Part shown: positions 32,393 to 40,295 of the stretch, one piece after another
Numbering within the stretch: position 1 is the first letter of the stretch
How the letters are laid out: each line of letters opens with the position of its first letter
DNA from: Flavobacteriia bacterium
GTDB taxonomy: Bacteria > Bacteroidota > Bacteroidia > Flavobacteriales > Schleiferiaceae
Assembly (NCBI GenBank): GCA_013373425.1
Contig: JABXHW010000051.1
Location: forward strand, 1 to 40,295
Length of the DNA stretch: 40,295 nucleotides
Direction of reading: 5' to 3'
Made by a program: the position numbers and the translations under genes
Notes under the pieces: model-generated
Told to the model about the DNA's origin: nothing
The model's database searches: none
Seen by the model: the letters and a program-made list of their open reading frames with translations, nothing else

Positions 32393-33472
32393 TTGAAGCT
32401 GATTGATTGGTACATATTCAGAAAGTTCATCGGCACTTTCGTCCTCTTTTTTGTTCTCTTGATGATGATTGCGGTAGTAATCGACATCTCCGAAAAATTG
32501 GACGATTTTACCGTGAATGGAGCCAAGCTTCACGAGATTGTCAATGATTACTACATCAACTTTATCGCCCTTTACGGCAATCTCTTTTCTGCGCTGATTC
32601 TCTTCCTATCTACGATTTACTTCACTTCCAAGATGGCGAACAATACGGAAATTGTTCCCATACTCACCGGAGGAAGAAGCTTTGCGCGATTCACCCTACC
32701 CTACTTCATGGGGGCTTTCATAGTCTTTCTCATCAGCTCTGCGGTCAACCACTACATCATCCCAATCACAAATGTGGATCGCCTCGACTTTGAGATGAAG
32801 TATACAAAGGTGCGAGACGAACGCAAGACGCAGAATCGTTTTCGCCAAGTTCAACCTGGACACTTTGTTTATTTCAGAAGCTTTACCCCAGAACGAAATA
32901 CAGGATACAACTTCGCCTATTACGTTGTAGAAGATCAAAAGCTGAAATCCGCACTGAATGTGGACTATATGCGATTCGACACAGTTACTGGAAACTGGCG
33001 ACTTCAGACTTGGAGGCTACGTGAAATCCATCCCGATGGAACAGAATCCATTAGTCAGGGGCAACAAAAGGATACCGCCTTCGTATTTAACGCTGATGAT
33101 ATAGTTCCCAAGCTTTTTGCTACGGAAATGATGACCACGCCTCAGTTGCTCGATTTTATCGAAAAGGAAGAGATGCGTGGTTCTGAGACCTTGAACAATC
33201 ATTTAATCGAGCTGAATAAACGATCCTCCTATCCCTTCTCCAGTTTTATTTTGGTGTTGATAGCAGTCTCGATAAGCTCCCGAAAACGGCGTGGTGGGCT
33301 AGGAGTGAATATCGCAATAGGTCTGGTGCTCGTAATGATCTATATCTTCTTTATGGAGGTATCAACATCTCTGTCGAAAGCAGGGTCTGTTTCACCAGCA
33401 CTAGCCGTATGGACGCCCAACATCGTCTTTGGGTTGCTAGGACTTTATACTTTCCGAGTTGCCCCAAAGTGA
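32393..33472 (+). CDS. LptF/LptG family permease of the lipopolysaccharide export ABC transporter
   Basis: A 359-residue inner-membrane protein of the YjgP/YjgQ family. The opening KLIDWYIFRKFIGTFVLFFVLLMM is typical. About six membrane helices are present, three before and three after a periplasmic beta-jellyroll (about 130-265). With LptB and a second permease it extracts LPS from the inner membrane; no lptB is visible here. The start is TTG at 32393, immediately after the tgt stop, which gives the normal N-terminus; no in-frame ATG lies near. I cannot separate LptF from LptG by eye, though the position and N-terminus suit LptG. Confidence 0.92.
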   Translation: MKLIDWYIFRKFIGTFVLFFVLLMMIAVVIDISEKLDDFTVNGAKLHEIVNDYYINFIALYGNLFSALILFLSTIYFTSKMANNTEIVPILTGGRSFARFTLPYFMGAFIVFLISSAVNHYIIPITNVDRLDFEMKYTKVRDERKTQNRFRQVQPGHFVYFRSFTPERNTGYNFAYYVVEDQKLKSALNVDYMRFDTVTGNWRLQTWRLREIHPDGTESISQGQQKDTAFVFNADDIVPKLFATEMMTTPQLLDFIEKEEMRGSETLNNHLIELNKRSSYPFSSFILVLIAVSISSRKRRGGLGVNIAIGLVLVMIYIFFMEVSTSLSKAGSVSPALAVWTPNIVFGLLGLYTFRVAPK

Positions 33473-34370
33473 CGACGTAAAAAGCCAAATCAAACTCCAC
33501 TTTGTAGTATTCCTGTGGGGTTTCACTGCCATCCTTGGAGACCTAATCTCTTTGGATTCAAATCCCCTAGTCATGTACCGCATGCTCATCGCGGTCATTG
33601 GGATTTACCTCTTCCTCAAGCTTGTTCGAAAGCGCAATACTGGAGTGAGTGGAAATATGCGATGGAAACTATATGGGGCGGGAAGCGTAATCGCCATTCA
33701 TTGGATCACCTTCTTTCATGCTATCAAAATTTCCAATGTAAGCATTACCCTGGCTTGCATGGGTTCAACAGCACTTTTCGTTTCCATTATAGAGCCCATC
33801 TTTTTCAAACGGAAAATTGCAATCTCTGAAGTACTTCTTGGTCTATTAGTCGTGGTAGGTATCTCCACCATTTTTGTTAGTGAAAGCGATTACTCTAGCG
33901 GGATTATCGTGGCATTGATTTCTGCTTCACTTTCTGCGCTATTCTCCGTACTCAACGGACTTCTAGTAAGAAAGGAATCACCGGCGGTTATCACAGTGCA
34001 CGAACTCTTTGGAGGTTGGATGCTCACGGTCATTCTATTGGGAGTGATGATTACGCTTGGAGAAAGAGAGATAGAATCCTTAATACCCACTCAAATGGAT
34101 TGGGTTTACCTCTTGATTTTAGGGACCATCGCGACCGCGTATGCCTTCATTCAATCCGTAGACGTGATGAAGCACCTGAGCCCTTTCACCGTTGTGCTTA
34201 CCATCAATATGGAACCTGTGTATGGAATTCTAACTGCATATCTTCTCTTTGGAAACAGCGAAAGAATGTCAACAGAATTCTATCTTGGCGCCCTTATTAT
34301 TCTCTTAGCCGTTGTGATCAACGGATGGTTGAAACGAAATAGAAAGCGAAGAACCGCTGCTGAACAATAG
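33459..34370 (+). CDS. EamA/DMT family transporter
   Basis: A 303-residue membrane protein with about ten transmembrane helices in two EamA repeats: [33 protein letters not shown] begins the first, and [26 protein letters not shown] the second, with [20 protein letters not shown] near the end. Substrate unknown (family members export amino acids or other metabolites). The start is TTG at 33459, overlapping the lptF/G-type gene by 14 bp; the first in-frame ATG is inside the first helix repeat and would truncate it. The C-terminus is basic, as expected for a cytoplasmic tail. Confidence 0.9.
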   Translation: MPQSDDVKSQIKLHFVVFLWGFTAILGDLISLDSNPLVMYRMLIAVIGIYLFLKLVRKRNTGVSGNMRWKLYGAGSVIAIHWITFFHAIKISNVSITLACMGSTALFVSIIEPIFFKRKIAISEVLLGLLVVVGISTIFVSESDYSSGIIVALISASLSALFSVLNGLLVRKESPAVITVHELFGGWMLTVILLGVMITLGEREIESLIPTQMDWVYLLILGTIATAYAFIQSVDVMKHLSPFTVVLTINMEPVYGILTAYLLFGNSERMSTEFYLGALIILLAVVINGWLKRNRKRRTAAEQ

Positions 34371-34410
34371 GGATATTTGTAATTTGCAGGCCCTAAACAA
34401 AGTCATTCTT

Positions 34411-35364
34411 ATGGACTATTTAGACTTCGAAACTCCGATTAAGGAACTGGAAGACCAGCTGATAAAAGCCCGTGGATTGGAAGAAGAGACCAACACGGAT
34501 ATGAATAAAAGTATCAAGGAACTTGAAAAACGTATCGTTCAAACGCGTAAGGACATTGCGAAAAACTTGACTCCTTGGCAACGTGTACAACTTTCACGTC
34601 ACCCAAACCGCCCGTATACACTTGCATACATTGAAGCAATGACTGAAGGCAACTTCATTGAGCTTCATGGTGATCGTGGTGTGAAAGACGATAAGGCCAT
34701 GGTAGGTGGCTGGGGTCAAATCGACGGCGAGTCGTACATGTTCATCGGTCAACAAAAAGGGATCAACACCAAGATGCGTCAGTATCGCAACTTCGGAATG
34801 CCAAATCCTGAAGGTTACCGCAAGGCCCTTCGCTTGATGAAGATGGCCGAGAAATTCAACCGTCCAGTTGTTGCGCTCATCGACACTCCAGGTGCATTCC
34901 CAGGCCTTGAAGCTGAAGAACGCGGACAAGGGGAAGCGATTGCCCGTAACATCTTCGAAATGGCTCGTCTAAATGTGCCGATTATCTGCATCATTATCGG
35001 TGAAGGAGCATCAGGTGGAGCATTGGGAATCGGTGTAGGCGATAAAGTACTCATGCTTGAGAACACTTGGTACTCCGTAATTTCTCCAGAGTCTTGTTCA
35101 TCCATTCTTTGGAGATCTTGGGACTATAAGGAGCAAGCCGCATCAGCTTTGAAACTGACTGCACAGGACATGCTGAAGAACAAGTTGATTGACGGTATCA
35201 TCAAAGAGCCACTCGGAGGTGCGCACACCGATCCTGAAGCAATTTATGAAACCGTGAAGAAGGAAATTTCTAAGCAGTACGCTGCCTTGAAGAAAATTGA
35301 TATTGATAAACTGATTACCCAGCGTGTTGAGAAATTCAGCAACATGGGTGTCTACAGCGAATAA
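34411..35364 (+). CDS. accA: Acetyl-CoA carboxylase carboxyltransferase alpha subunit
   Basis: A 317-residue subunit that, with AccD, moves carboxyl from biotin carrier protein to acetyl-CoA, the first step of fatty acid synthesis. Marks are the N-terminal [17 protein letters not shown] coiled coil, [19 protein letters not shown], the HGDRGVKDD segment, [19 protein letters not shown] and the oxyanion glycines of [12 protein letters not shown]. The ATG at 34411 gives the normal start. accD is not adjacent. A strong terminator follows. Confidence 0.97.
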   Translation: MDYLDFETPIKELEDQLIKARGLEEETNTDMNKSIKELEKRIVQTRKDIAKNLTPWQRVQLSRHPNRPYTLAYIEAMTEGNFIELHGDRGVKDDKAMVGGWGQIDGESYMFIGQQKGINTKMRQYRNFGMPNPEGYRKALRLMKMAEKFNRPVVALIDTPGAFPGLEAEERGQGEAIARNIFEMARLNVPIICIIIGEGASGGALGIGVGDKVLMLENTWYSVISPESCSSILWRSWDYKEQAASALKLTAQDMLKNKLIDGIIKEPLGGAHTDPEAIYETVKKEISKQYAALKKIDIDKLITQRVEKFSNMGVYSE

Positions 35365-35386
35365 GGTTTAACGACCTGAATCAAGA

Positions 35387-35409
35387 CCCCGCTCAGGCGG
35401 GGTTTTTTT
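35387..35409 (+). terminator. Intrinsic terminator of accA
   Basis: CCCCGC (35387-35392) pairs with GCGGGG (35397-35402), loop TCAG, followed by seven T (35403-35409). Confidence 0.93.
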
Positions 35410-35569
35410 GTGTCGTGACAATTGGACAGCCAGGCGTGTCAGCCTCTACTTTTTAGAGGAGTTCACTTCAAACAGAACTGCCTAACTATTTGATAGTCTG
35501 CATATTTTATCAAACTGAAATTCGTTAAAAACTCAATTAGCCTGCGAGATTATCGCATGTGCTTATTTG
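35410..35569. other. Gene-free region with a series of small hairpins
   Basis: Between the accA terminator and the dnaB promoter there are four successive inverted repeats: CCTCTA/TAGAGG (35443-35459), AGTTC/GAACT (35460-35479), TTTGATA/TATCAAA (35489-35514) and TGCGA/TCGCA (35543-35557). No open frame or tRNA is visible. They could belong to a small RNA, or the last one to control of dnaB. Confidence 0.45.
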
Positions 35570-35577
35570 TACTTTTG
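35570..35577 (+). promoter_or_regulatory. -7 promoter element TACTTTTG of dnaB
   Basis: Exact TAnnTTTG match ending 7 bases before the dnaB ATG at 35585, so any leader is at most a few bases. Confidence 0.6.
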
Positions 35578-35584
35578 ATGGTCT

Positions 35585-37093
35585 ATGAATCAGCCTGAAC
35601 AAAATTTCAATCCGAAAAAGAAGAACCAAAAATCGGTGGTTCAACTCGAGCAAGGACGCATCCCGCCCCAAGCTGTTGAGCTTGAAGAAGCGGTTCTTGG
35701 CGCACTGTTGATCGACAATAGTGCATTGAACCAAGTTATCGACATTCTTAGTCCTGAGGCCTTCTACAAGGATACACACAGTAAAATTTACAAGGCGATT
35801 CACGAACTCTTCGGTCGTTCGGAAGCGATTGATATCCTCACCGTAGCCCAAGACCTTAGAAAGAAGGGAGAACTCGAAATAGTAGGTGGTGAGTACTACC
35901 TCGTCCACTTAAGCCAACGAGTATCCTCTTCTGCTCACATCGAGTACCATGCGCGCATCATCGTGCAAAAACATATTCAGCGAGAGCTTATCCGTATTTC
36001 TTCTGAAATCATCAATGACGCCTTTGACGAAGGCTCCGATGTAATGGACCTCTTAGACAAGGCTGAACAAAGCTTGTTCAACGTAGCTCAAGGTAACCTC
36101 AAGAAGAATTACGAATCTTCTCAAGACTTGATTCATCAGGCGATTTCAAGAATTGAAGAAATCTCGAAGAAAGAAGGACTCTCTGGTGTGCCATCAGGCT
36201 TTACACAAGTTGACCGTGTAACCTCTGGATGGCAACGTTCCGACTTGGTGATTATCGCGGCACGTCCAGGTATGGGTAAAACCGCGTTCGTACTCTCCAT
36301 GGCGAGAAACATGGCAATCGATCATCAAACCCCGGTGGCTGTATTCTCTTTGGAGATGAGCTCCGTTCAGTTGATTACCCGTTTGATTTCGAGTGAAACC
36401 GGCCTCTCATCTGAGAAATTGAGAAAAGGAAATCTCGATGATCACGAATGGCAACAGCTCCTAGCGAAGGTTAAGAACCTAGAGGACGCACCAATCTTTA
36501 TTGATGACACTCCTGCACTTTCAGTTTTCGACATGCGAGCGAAGTGTCGACGACTCGTTGCACAACACGGCGTTGGCATCATCGTAATCGACTATCTTCA
36601 GTTGATGACCGCTGGAGGAAGTGGTGGCAACCGTGAACAAGAAATTTCTACGATTTCGCGTTCATTGAAGAGTATTGCGAAGGAATTGAATGTTCCTGTC
36701 ATTGCCCTATCCCAGTTGAGTCGAGCGGTAGAAACACGTGGAGGCAGTAAACGTCCGCTTCTATCCGACCTTCGTGAATCAGGTGCGATTGAGCAGGATG
36801 CCGATATCGTTTCGTTCATCTATCGTCCGGAGTACTACGGCATCACCGAATGGGATGATGACGGAAGTCCATGTGAAGCGCAAGGTGAGTTTATCATTGC
36901 GAAGCACCGTAACGGTAGTTTGGAGAATGTTCGACTTAAGTTCGAAGGCCACATGGCCAAGTTCTCCGACTTGGATGAAATGCCTGGATCTTTTGAGCCT
37001 TCGCTGATTGAATCAAAAATGAACTCGGATGAAGACGCAAATGATTACTTTGGGGGAGACTACACTGCTCCAAATCCAGATGATGCGTTTTAA
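35585..37093 (+). CDS. dnaB: Replicative DNA helicase
   Basis: A 502-residue hexameric helicase that opens the replication fork. The N-terminal primase-interacting domain (about 28-130) opens with PPQAVELEEAVLGALLID. The RecA-like motor has Walker A RPGMGKT at 227-233, Walker B GIIVIDYLQLM, and SQLSRAVETRGGSKRPLLSDLRESGAIEQDAD with the arginine-finger region. The C-terminal acidic tail of about 35 residues is probably disordered. No intein interrupts the P-loop or other motifs. The following gene overlaps it by 14 bp. Confidence 0.98.
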   Translation: MNQPEQNFNPKKKNQKSVVQLEQGRIPPQAVELEEAVLGALLIDNSALNQVIDILSPEAFYKDTHSKIYKAIHELFGRSEAIDILTVAQDLRKKGELEIVGGEYYLVHLSQRVSSSAHIEYHARIIVQKHIQRELIRISSEIINDAFDEGSDVMDLLDKAEQSLFNVAQGNLKKNYESSQDLIHQAISRIEEISKKEGLSGVPSGFTQVDRVTSGWQRSDLVIIAARPGMGKTAFVLSMARNMAIDHQTPVAVFSLEMSSVQLITRLISSETGLSSEKLRKGNLDDHEWQQLLAKVKNLEDAPIFIDDTPALSVFDMRAKCRRLVAQHGVGIIVIDYLQLMTAGGSGGNREQEISTISRSLKSIAKELNVPVIALSQLSRAVETRGGSKRPLLSDLRESGAIEQDADIVSFIYRPEYYGITEWDDDGSPCEAQGEFIIAKHRNGSLENVRLKFEGHMAKFSDLDEMPGSFEPSLIESKMNSDEDANDYFGGDYTAPNPDDAF

Positions 37094-38339
37094 CTTATTC
37101 GTAGCCCTACTCTTAATCACTTTTTCAGCCAATGCCAATTGGGTACTATTGCCCATGGGCGAAGATGATCAACGCGATCACTTAAAGTCGTACGGAATTG
37201 CCTATTGGTCACTTGAACAAGGCTCCGAAGTACAGTGGCTACTCAATTATCGTGGTGGAAGCTTTATGATTCCAACCTTCGATGGACTTCAAAATGAATG
37301 CACCATTCGAGGAGTAACATTCGAGACTATTTCTGATGCTCAAGCTGAAGGCATCCTCGCTCAGATTGCCAGTCCGTCGGTTAACATGGAAGCTGTAAAG
37401 CTGGAGAAGGTTCCCAAAATCGCTGTCTATTCACCCGAGGGAAATCAACCTTGGGATGATGCGGTTACCCTGGTTCTGACCTATGCTGAAATACCCTATG
37501 ACATCATTTACGACGAAGAGGTGCTAAATGATGAATTAACCCGATACGATTGGCTACACCTTCACCATGAAGATTTCACAGGTCAGTATGGAAAGTTCTA
37601 CGGCTCATTTAGAATGGCGGCCTGGTATATTGAACAGAAACGACTTGCGGAGGCTGAAGCAGCTCGACTTGGCTTCGCAAAAGTTTCAGATTTAAAGTTA
37701 GCAGTAGCGATGCGGATCAAGGAATATGTCGCTGGAGGTGGGTTCCTTTTCGCGATGTGTTCTGCAACTGACAGCTATGACATTGCACTCTCTGCTATGG
37801 ATGTCGATATATGCGAGCCTATGTTTGATGGAGATCCATCTGACCCTGGCTATCAAAATCGATTGAACTTCGATAACACATTGGCTTTTACTGATTTCAC
37901 TTTGAGTCAGAATCCGATGGAGTATGAGTTCTCCAATATCGACATGACCAATCAACGTCAAATTGATGCCGATAATGACTTCTTCACGCTATTCGAATAC
38001 TCCGCCAAATGGGATGTTATTCCGAGCATGTTATGTCAGAACCACACTCGAGTAGTTCCCGGTTTCATGGGGCAAACAACCGCGTATCGAAGAGATCTAA
38101 TCAAGCCGGATGTTCTTATAATGGGTGAAAATCGTGCAGACAATGAAGCGCGATACATTCATGGAGAGATAGGTCGCGGTCAGTGGACATTTTACGGTGG
38201 CCATGACCCCGAAGACTACACGCACCGAGTTGGCGATCCTCCAACAGAATTGGAGCTTCATCCCAATTCACCGGGGTACAGATTGATATTGAATAATATT
38301 CTTTTCCCGGCTGCAAGGAAGCAGAAGCAGAAGACTTAA
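37080..38339 (+). CDS. Exported Bacteroidota protein usually labelled asparagine synthetase B, true function unknown
   Basis: A 419-residue protein with a Sec signal peptide (MMRFNLFVALLLITFSANA). From memory it matches a very conserved Bacteroidota family annotated as asparagine synthetase B, with stretches KSYGIAYW, NYRGGSF, DAVTLVLTYAEIPYDIIYDEE, YDWLHLHHEDFTGQYGKFYGS, GGHDPEDY and HPNSPGYRLILNN. It has neither the N-terminal Cys2 glutaminase nor the ATP pyrophosphatase loop of real AsnB, and an exported protein could not do that job. VAGGGFLFAMCSATDSYD (Cys227) resembles the nucleophile turn of class I glutamine-amidotransferase-like folds. The start is ATG at 37080 or 37083. It overlaps dnaB by 14 bp. 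Confidence 0.8.
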   Translation: MMRFNLFVALLLITFSANANWVLLPMGEDDQRDHLKSYGIAYWSLEQGSEVQWLLNYRGGSFMIPTFDGLQNECTIRGVTFETISDAQAEGILAQIASPSVNMEAVKLEKVPKIAVYSPEGNQPWDDAVTLVLTYAEIPYDIIYDEEVLNDELTRYDWLHLHHEDFTGQYGKFYGSFRMAAWYIEQKRLAEAEAARLGFAKVSDLKLAVAMRIKEYVAGGGFLFAMCSATDSYDIALSAMDVDICEPMFDGDPSDPGYQNRLNFDNTLAFTDFTLSQNPMEYEFSNIDMTNQRQIDADNDFFTLFEYSAKWDVIPSMLCQNHTRVVPGFMGQTTAYRRDLIKPDVLIMGENRADNEARYIHGEIGRGQWTFYGGHDPEDYTHRVGDPPTELELHPNSPGYRLILNNILFPAARKQKQKT

Positions 38340-40183
38340 TTAAAGAACCTCCAGCGCACCCCCAAGTGTATGGTTCTATCGGCTAGCGGGTAATACGGAG
38401 CAGCGAAGTATGCCCGATTCAATAAGCCTTCGGCGGCATTCTCAGCAATCACGTATATCTGAGCGGAAGAAATCTTAAAGCCTGCCACACCATTCAAGTA
38501 TAGGAAGTTTCCAATGCTGCGTTCATCTTGCAGATAAAACGTTCCCGTTGCCGGATTGTATCTGTTAGCTTGATAGCTAGAGAACGATAAGGCTTCAACA
38601 CCTGTGTACGCTTTAAGTGCTCCCCCGGCTATTTCCCATTCAGCAAAGATGCCAGAACGGTTTACAAGAGTAGGTAGACGAAGGACATCTTCAGGCCCAG
38701 AAGTGAGTTGAAGCGTTGTTCGCGAAGTGATGGTCAGCCAAGAGAGAACAGGTACGCGCAAGTCGAGCTCGGATTGAACCAACTGCACCGTTCCATCCAG
38801 CTGCGTAGGCAAAGAAGATTGATTGTAGTAGATAGGTCGACTCCAGTTCTGTAGGTTCACTGATAGAGAAGCGTATCGGCTATATCGGAGGGTTCCGCCT
38901 AACTTTTGATAGAAGGTCGACTGAAAGTCGTTGCTCCATATAAAATCATTGGCGTACCATTCTTCCGACTGAAGTGTTGGGCTTTGTTGTTGAAAACGTG
39001 CATTCCCCAAGAACGCGAATGCTCCAAGGTCGAACTCTATTCTGCCGCGCACATCAAAGGCACCAGCTTGGGTACCGACCAGATAGTATTCTCCGTCTGC
39101 CTGCCAAGCATAGCTCTTCCCTTCTCCTCTCAATTCAGTAGAAAGAAAAATCGTTCCTTCGGAGCGCAATATAGAGTCGTTGGACAATTGACCATAACGA
39201 TATCCCACCCCTGCTTTGGCATAGGTGAATGACTTCAGGCCAGATTGAAATACAAGTCCGACTTCCTGCTGTGTCATTGCATAGTGCATGCTATCTGCAG
39301 TGCGGACAGAGTCAATGAAGTAGTTGCCGTAAACGGAATCGGTGGATGTGAAAGTTCGGTTGGATAAATTGAAATCAGCATCATGATACAAGCCGATTCC
39401 CTTCATAGAGATAGAATCCGAAAATGGAAGGTATTGCTGAGATAGTGCGAAATCGAGTTGACGCGCCTTAAACTCTGAATTGTAGAGTCTGACGTTGATA
39501 AGCTCTCGGTCTGTAATCACCGAATCGGGATCACTAAATCCAGGGAAGTTGGTGATTCCGCCACTTTCTCTTCCTCTATTCAAATTCCAAGCAACAGCGG
39601 ATTGGAAGTGATATTGATTGTTGTGTGTGCGATAATTCGTGCTAGCATTAATCTGATCCAGCAGGTTATCTTGACTGAAGTAATCGCCGCGAGCTGATAC
39701 ACGCTGGTAATCGAAGTTGATATTAAGACGCTCATGTGCATTGGCTGTAAAATACCCTCCAAATAGCTGTCCTCGTTGATACCCGCTTAGGTATCTGATT
39801 CCAGATAGTGGGGCTTTGACATCGTATAGAGGAATCTCTTTTGCCGCTCTCCAGCCATTGAAATAGGACTCAAATCCTGACCGCACTCCGATAGCTTCAT
39901 TGGGTTGGTAGACCAAAAAGCTCAATGGAGAAGCCAGGTTTGCCCATGGAAGCTGTCCATAGATATCTCTATTCCATTCATTCAATTGCCCATGACTACC
40001 GACGGTCATAAGGCTATCCACGGAACGAAAATTTAAATCGTTCCATCCTCTAACTGTTATAGCTGAGTAAGCTTCTTCACTTTCTAATGTGTCCGGTGAG
40101 GACTGGACGAGCGCCGAATCAGTTTGGCCTACTGCCACAACTGACCAAGCGAGGATGAAGAATATGGAGACGCTGAATTTCAC
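38336..40183 (-). CDS. Putative porin, large outer-membrane beta-barrel
   Basis: A 615-residue protein with a Sec signal peptide (KFSVSIFFILAWSVVAVGQ, cleavage near residue 20). After a short N-terminal part (residues of about 25-120) it consists of many amphipathic strands with aromatic girdles, such as LNINFDYQRVSARGDYF, TYAKAGVGYRYGQL and SLSVNLQNWSRPIYY, ending in HLGVRWRFFN, a typical outer-membrane C-terminus. It fits the Bacteroidota putative-porin family (Porin_10 type). The start is GTG at 40183, which gives the positively charged n-region; TATCTTCG lies 5 bases before it. Its stop overlaps the convergent gene by 4 bp. Substrate unknown. Confidence 0.85.
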   Translation of the reverse strand: MKFSVSIFFILAWSVVAVGQTDSALVQSSPDTLESEEAYSAITVRGWNDLNFRSVDSLMTVGSHGQLNEWNRDIYGQLPWANLASPLSFLVYQPNEAIGVRSGFESYFNGWRAAKEIPLYDVKAPLSGIRYLSGYQRGQLFGGYFTANAHERLNINFDYQRVSARGDYFSQDNLLDQINASTNYRTHNNQYHFQSAVAWNLNRGRESGGITNFPGFSDPDSVITDRELINVRLYNSEFKARQLDFALSQQYLPFSDSISMKGIGLYHDADFNLSNRTFTSTDSVYGNYFIDSVRTADSMHYAMTQQEVGLVFQSGLKSFTYAKAGVGYRYGQLSNDSILRSEGTIFLSTELRGEGKSYAWQADGEYYLVGTQAGAFDVRGRIEFDLGAFAFLGNARFQQQSPTLQSEEWYANDFIWSNDFQSTFYQKLGGTLRYSRYASLSVNLQNWSRPIYYNQSSLPTQLDGTVQLVQSELDLRVPVLSWLTITSRTTLQLTSGPEDVLRLPTLVNRSGIFAEWEIAGGALKAYTGVEALSFSSYQANRYNPATGTFYLQDERSIGNFLYLNGVAGFKISSAQIYVIAENAAEGLLNRAYFAAPYYPLADRTIHLGVRWRFFN

Positions 40184-40188
40184 GGGCT

Positions 40189-40196
40189 CGAAGATA
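40189..40196 (-). promoter_or_regulatory. -7-like element TATCTTCG before the porin GTG start
   Basis: Reverse strand TATCTTCG, one mismatch to TAnnTTTG, 5 bases before the GTG. It is the same string and arrangement as at 642-656. Confidence 0.45.
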
Positions 40197-40267
40197 GTGA
40201 ACGAGAACGTATGAGTATATAGGTGTTTGGGTAGGAAACGTGAGGAATGGGGGAAAAGTACGGAGTA

Positions 40268-40295
40268 CTGGGTATTGGGTACTGGGTACTGGGTA
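40268..40295. repeat. Heptamer tandem repeat (CTGGGTA)x4, cut by the window edge
   Basis: Four heptamers in register (the second is TTGGGTA) running to the last base of the window, preceded by the related CGGAGTA. Same unit and orientation as 203-231. Confidence 0.9.

Noticed and set aside
35410-35584. tRNA gene in the accA-dnaB gap
   Set aside because: The hairpins do not form a cloverleaf and there is no T-loop GTTCGA-type sequence or CCA end.
35585-37093. Intein in DnaB
   Set aside because: The helicase motifs are continuous and the length is normal.

Overview
The window looks like a chromosomal core region of a Bacteroidota bacterium, most likely Flavobacteriales. The evidence is a GldF/GldG gliding-motility protein, a type IX secretion (T9SS) C-terminal sorting domain, Bacteroidota-type promoter elements (TAnnTTTG) before many genes, type B ribosomal protein L31, LVIVD-repeat lipoproteins, a Bacteroidota-type porin and a Bacteroidota-style queuine tRNA-ribosyltransferase. 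I see no prophage, transposase, CRISPR array, rRNA or tRNA. About 39 protein genes are supported, densely packed and often overlapping by 4 bp.

Layout. 1-653: the 5' end of rpmE2, then about 560 bp of gene-free DNA with heptamer tandem repeats, a 75-bp direct repeat and a G-depleted strip. 654-4571: a beta-helix lipoprotein, a divergently transcribed acyl-CoA reductase/ferredoxin pair sharing a palindromic promoter, and a secreted protein of unknown function. 4661-12541: serine biosynthesis (serC, serA), an SRPBCC protein, a hybrid histidine kinase, a lipoprotein, a DUF1015 protein and a YggS-type PLP protein. 12538-14393 (minus): an envelope operon of two LVIVD lipoproteins and a barrel-like protein. 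14519-18355: an exonuclease/GIY-YIG fusion facing a phoH-purC-porin-like operon. 18460-23019: a translationally coupled operon of a SAM-hydrolase-like protein, a monooxygenase-fold protein, a fused GldF-GldG and a DUF4340 protein. 23125-24895: dnaN and a PPP-family phosphatase. 24901-25726 (minus): arsR and a DUF6428 gene. 25947-28821: a T9SS cargo gene flanked by two copies of an intergenic element, then pruA. 28886-31192: a zinc-ribbon membrane protein, rsmG and a membrane glycosyltransferase. 31262-38339: tgt, an lptF/lptG-family gene, an EamA transporter, accA, dnaB and a secreted protein usually mislabelled asparagine synthetase B. 38336-40183 (minus): a large putative porin. The window ends inside a second heptamer tandem repeat.

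Most genes are housekeeping: serine synthesis, replication (dnaN, dnaB), fatty acid synthesis (accA), purines (purC), tRNA and rRNA modification (tgt, rsmG) and proline catabolism (pruA). The remainder are envelope and motility functions. I found no convincing new multi-gene system. The points most worth a second look are the palindromic divergent promoter at 3196-3215, the paired intergenic elements at about 25805 and 26989, promoter elements placed so close to start codons that leaderless mRNAs are implied, loss of the zinc-binding cysteines in Tgt, the GldF-GldG fusion, and the repeat-rich DNA at both window ends.
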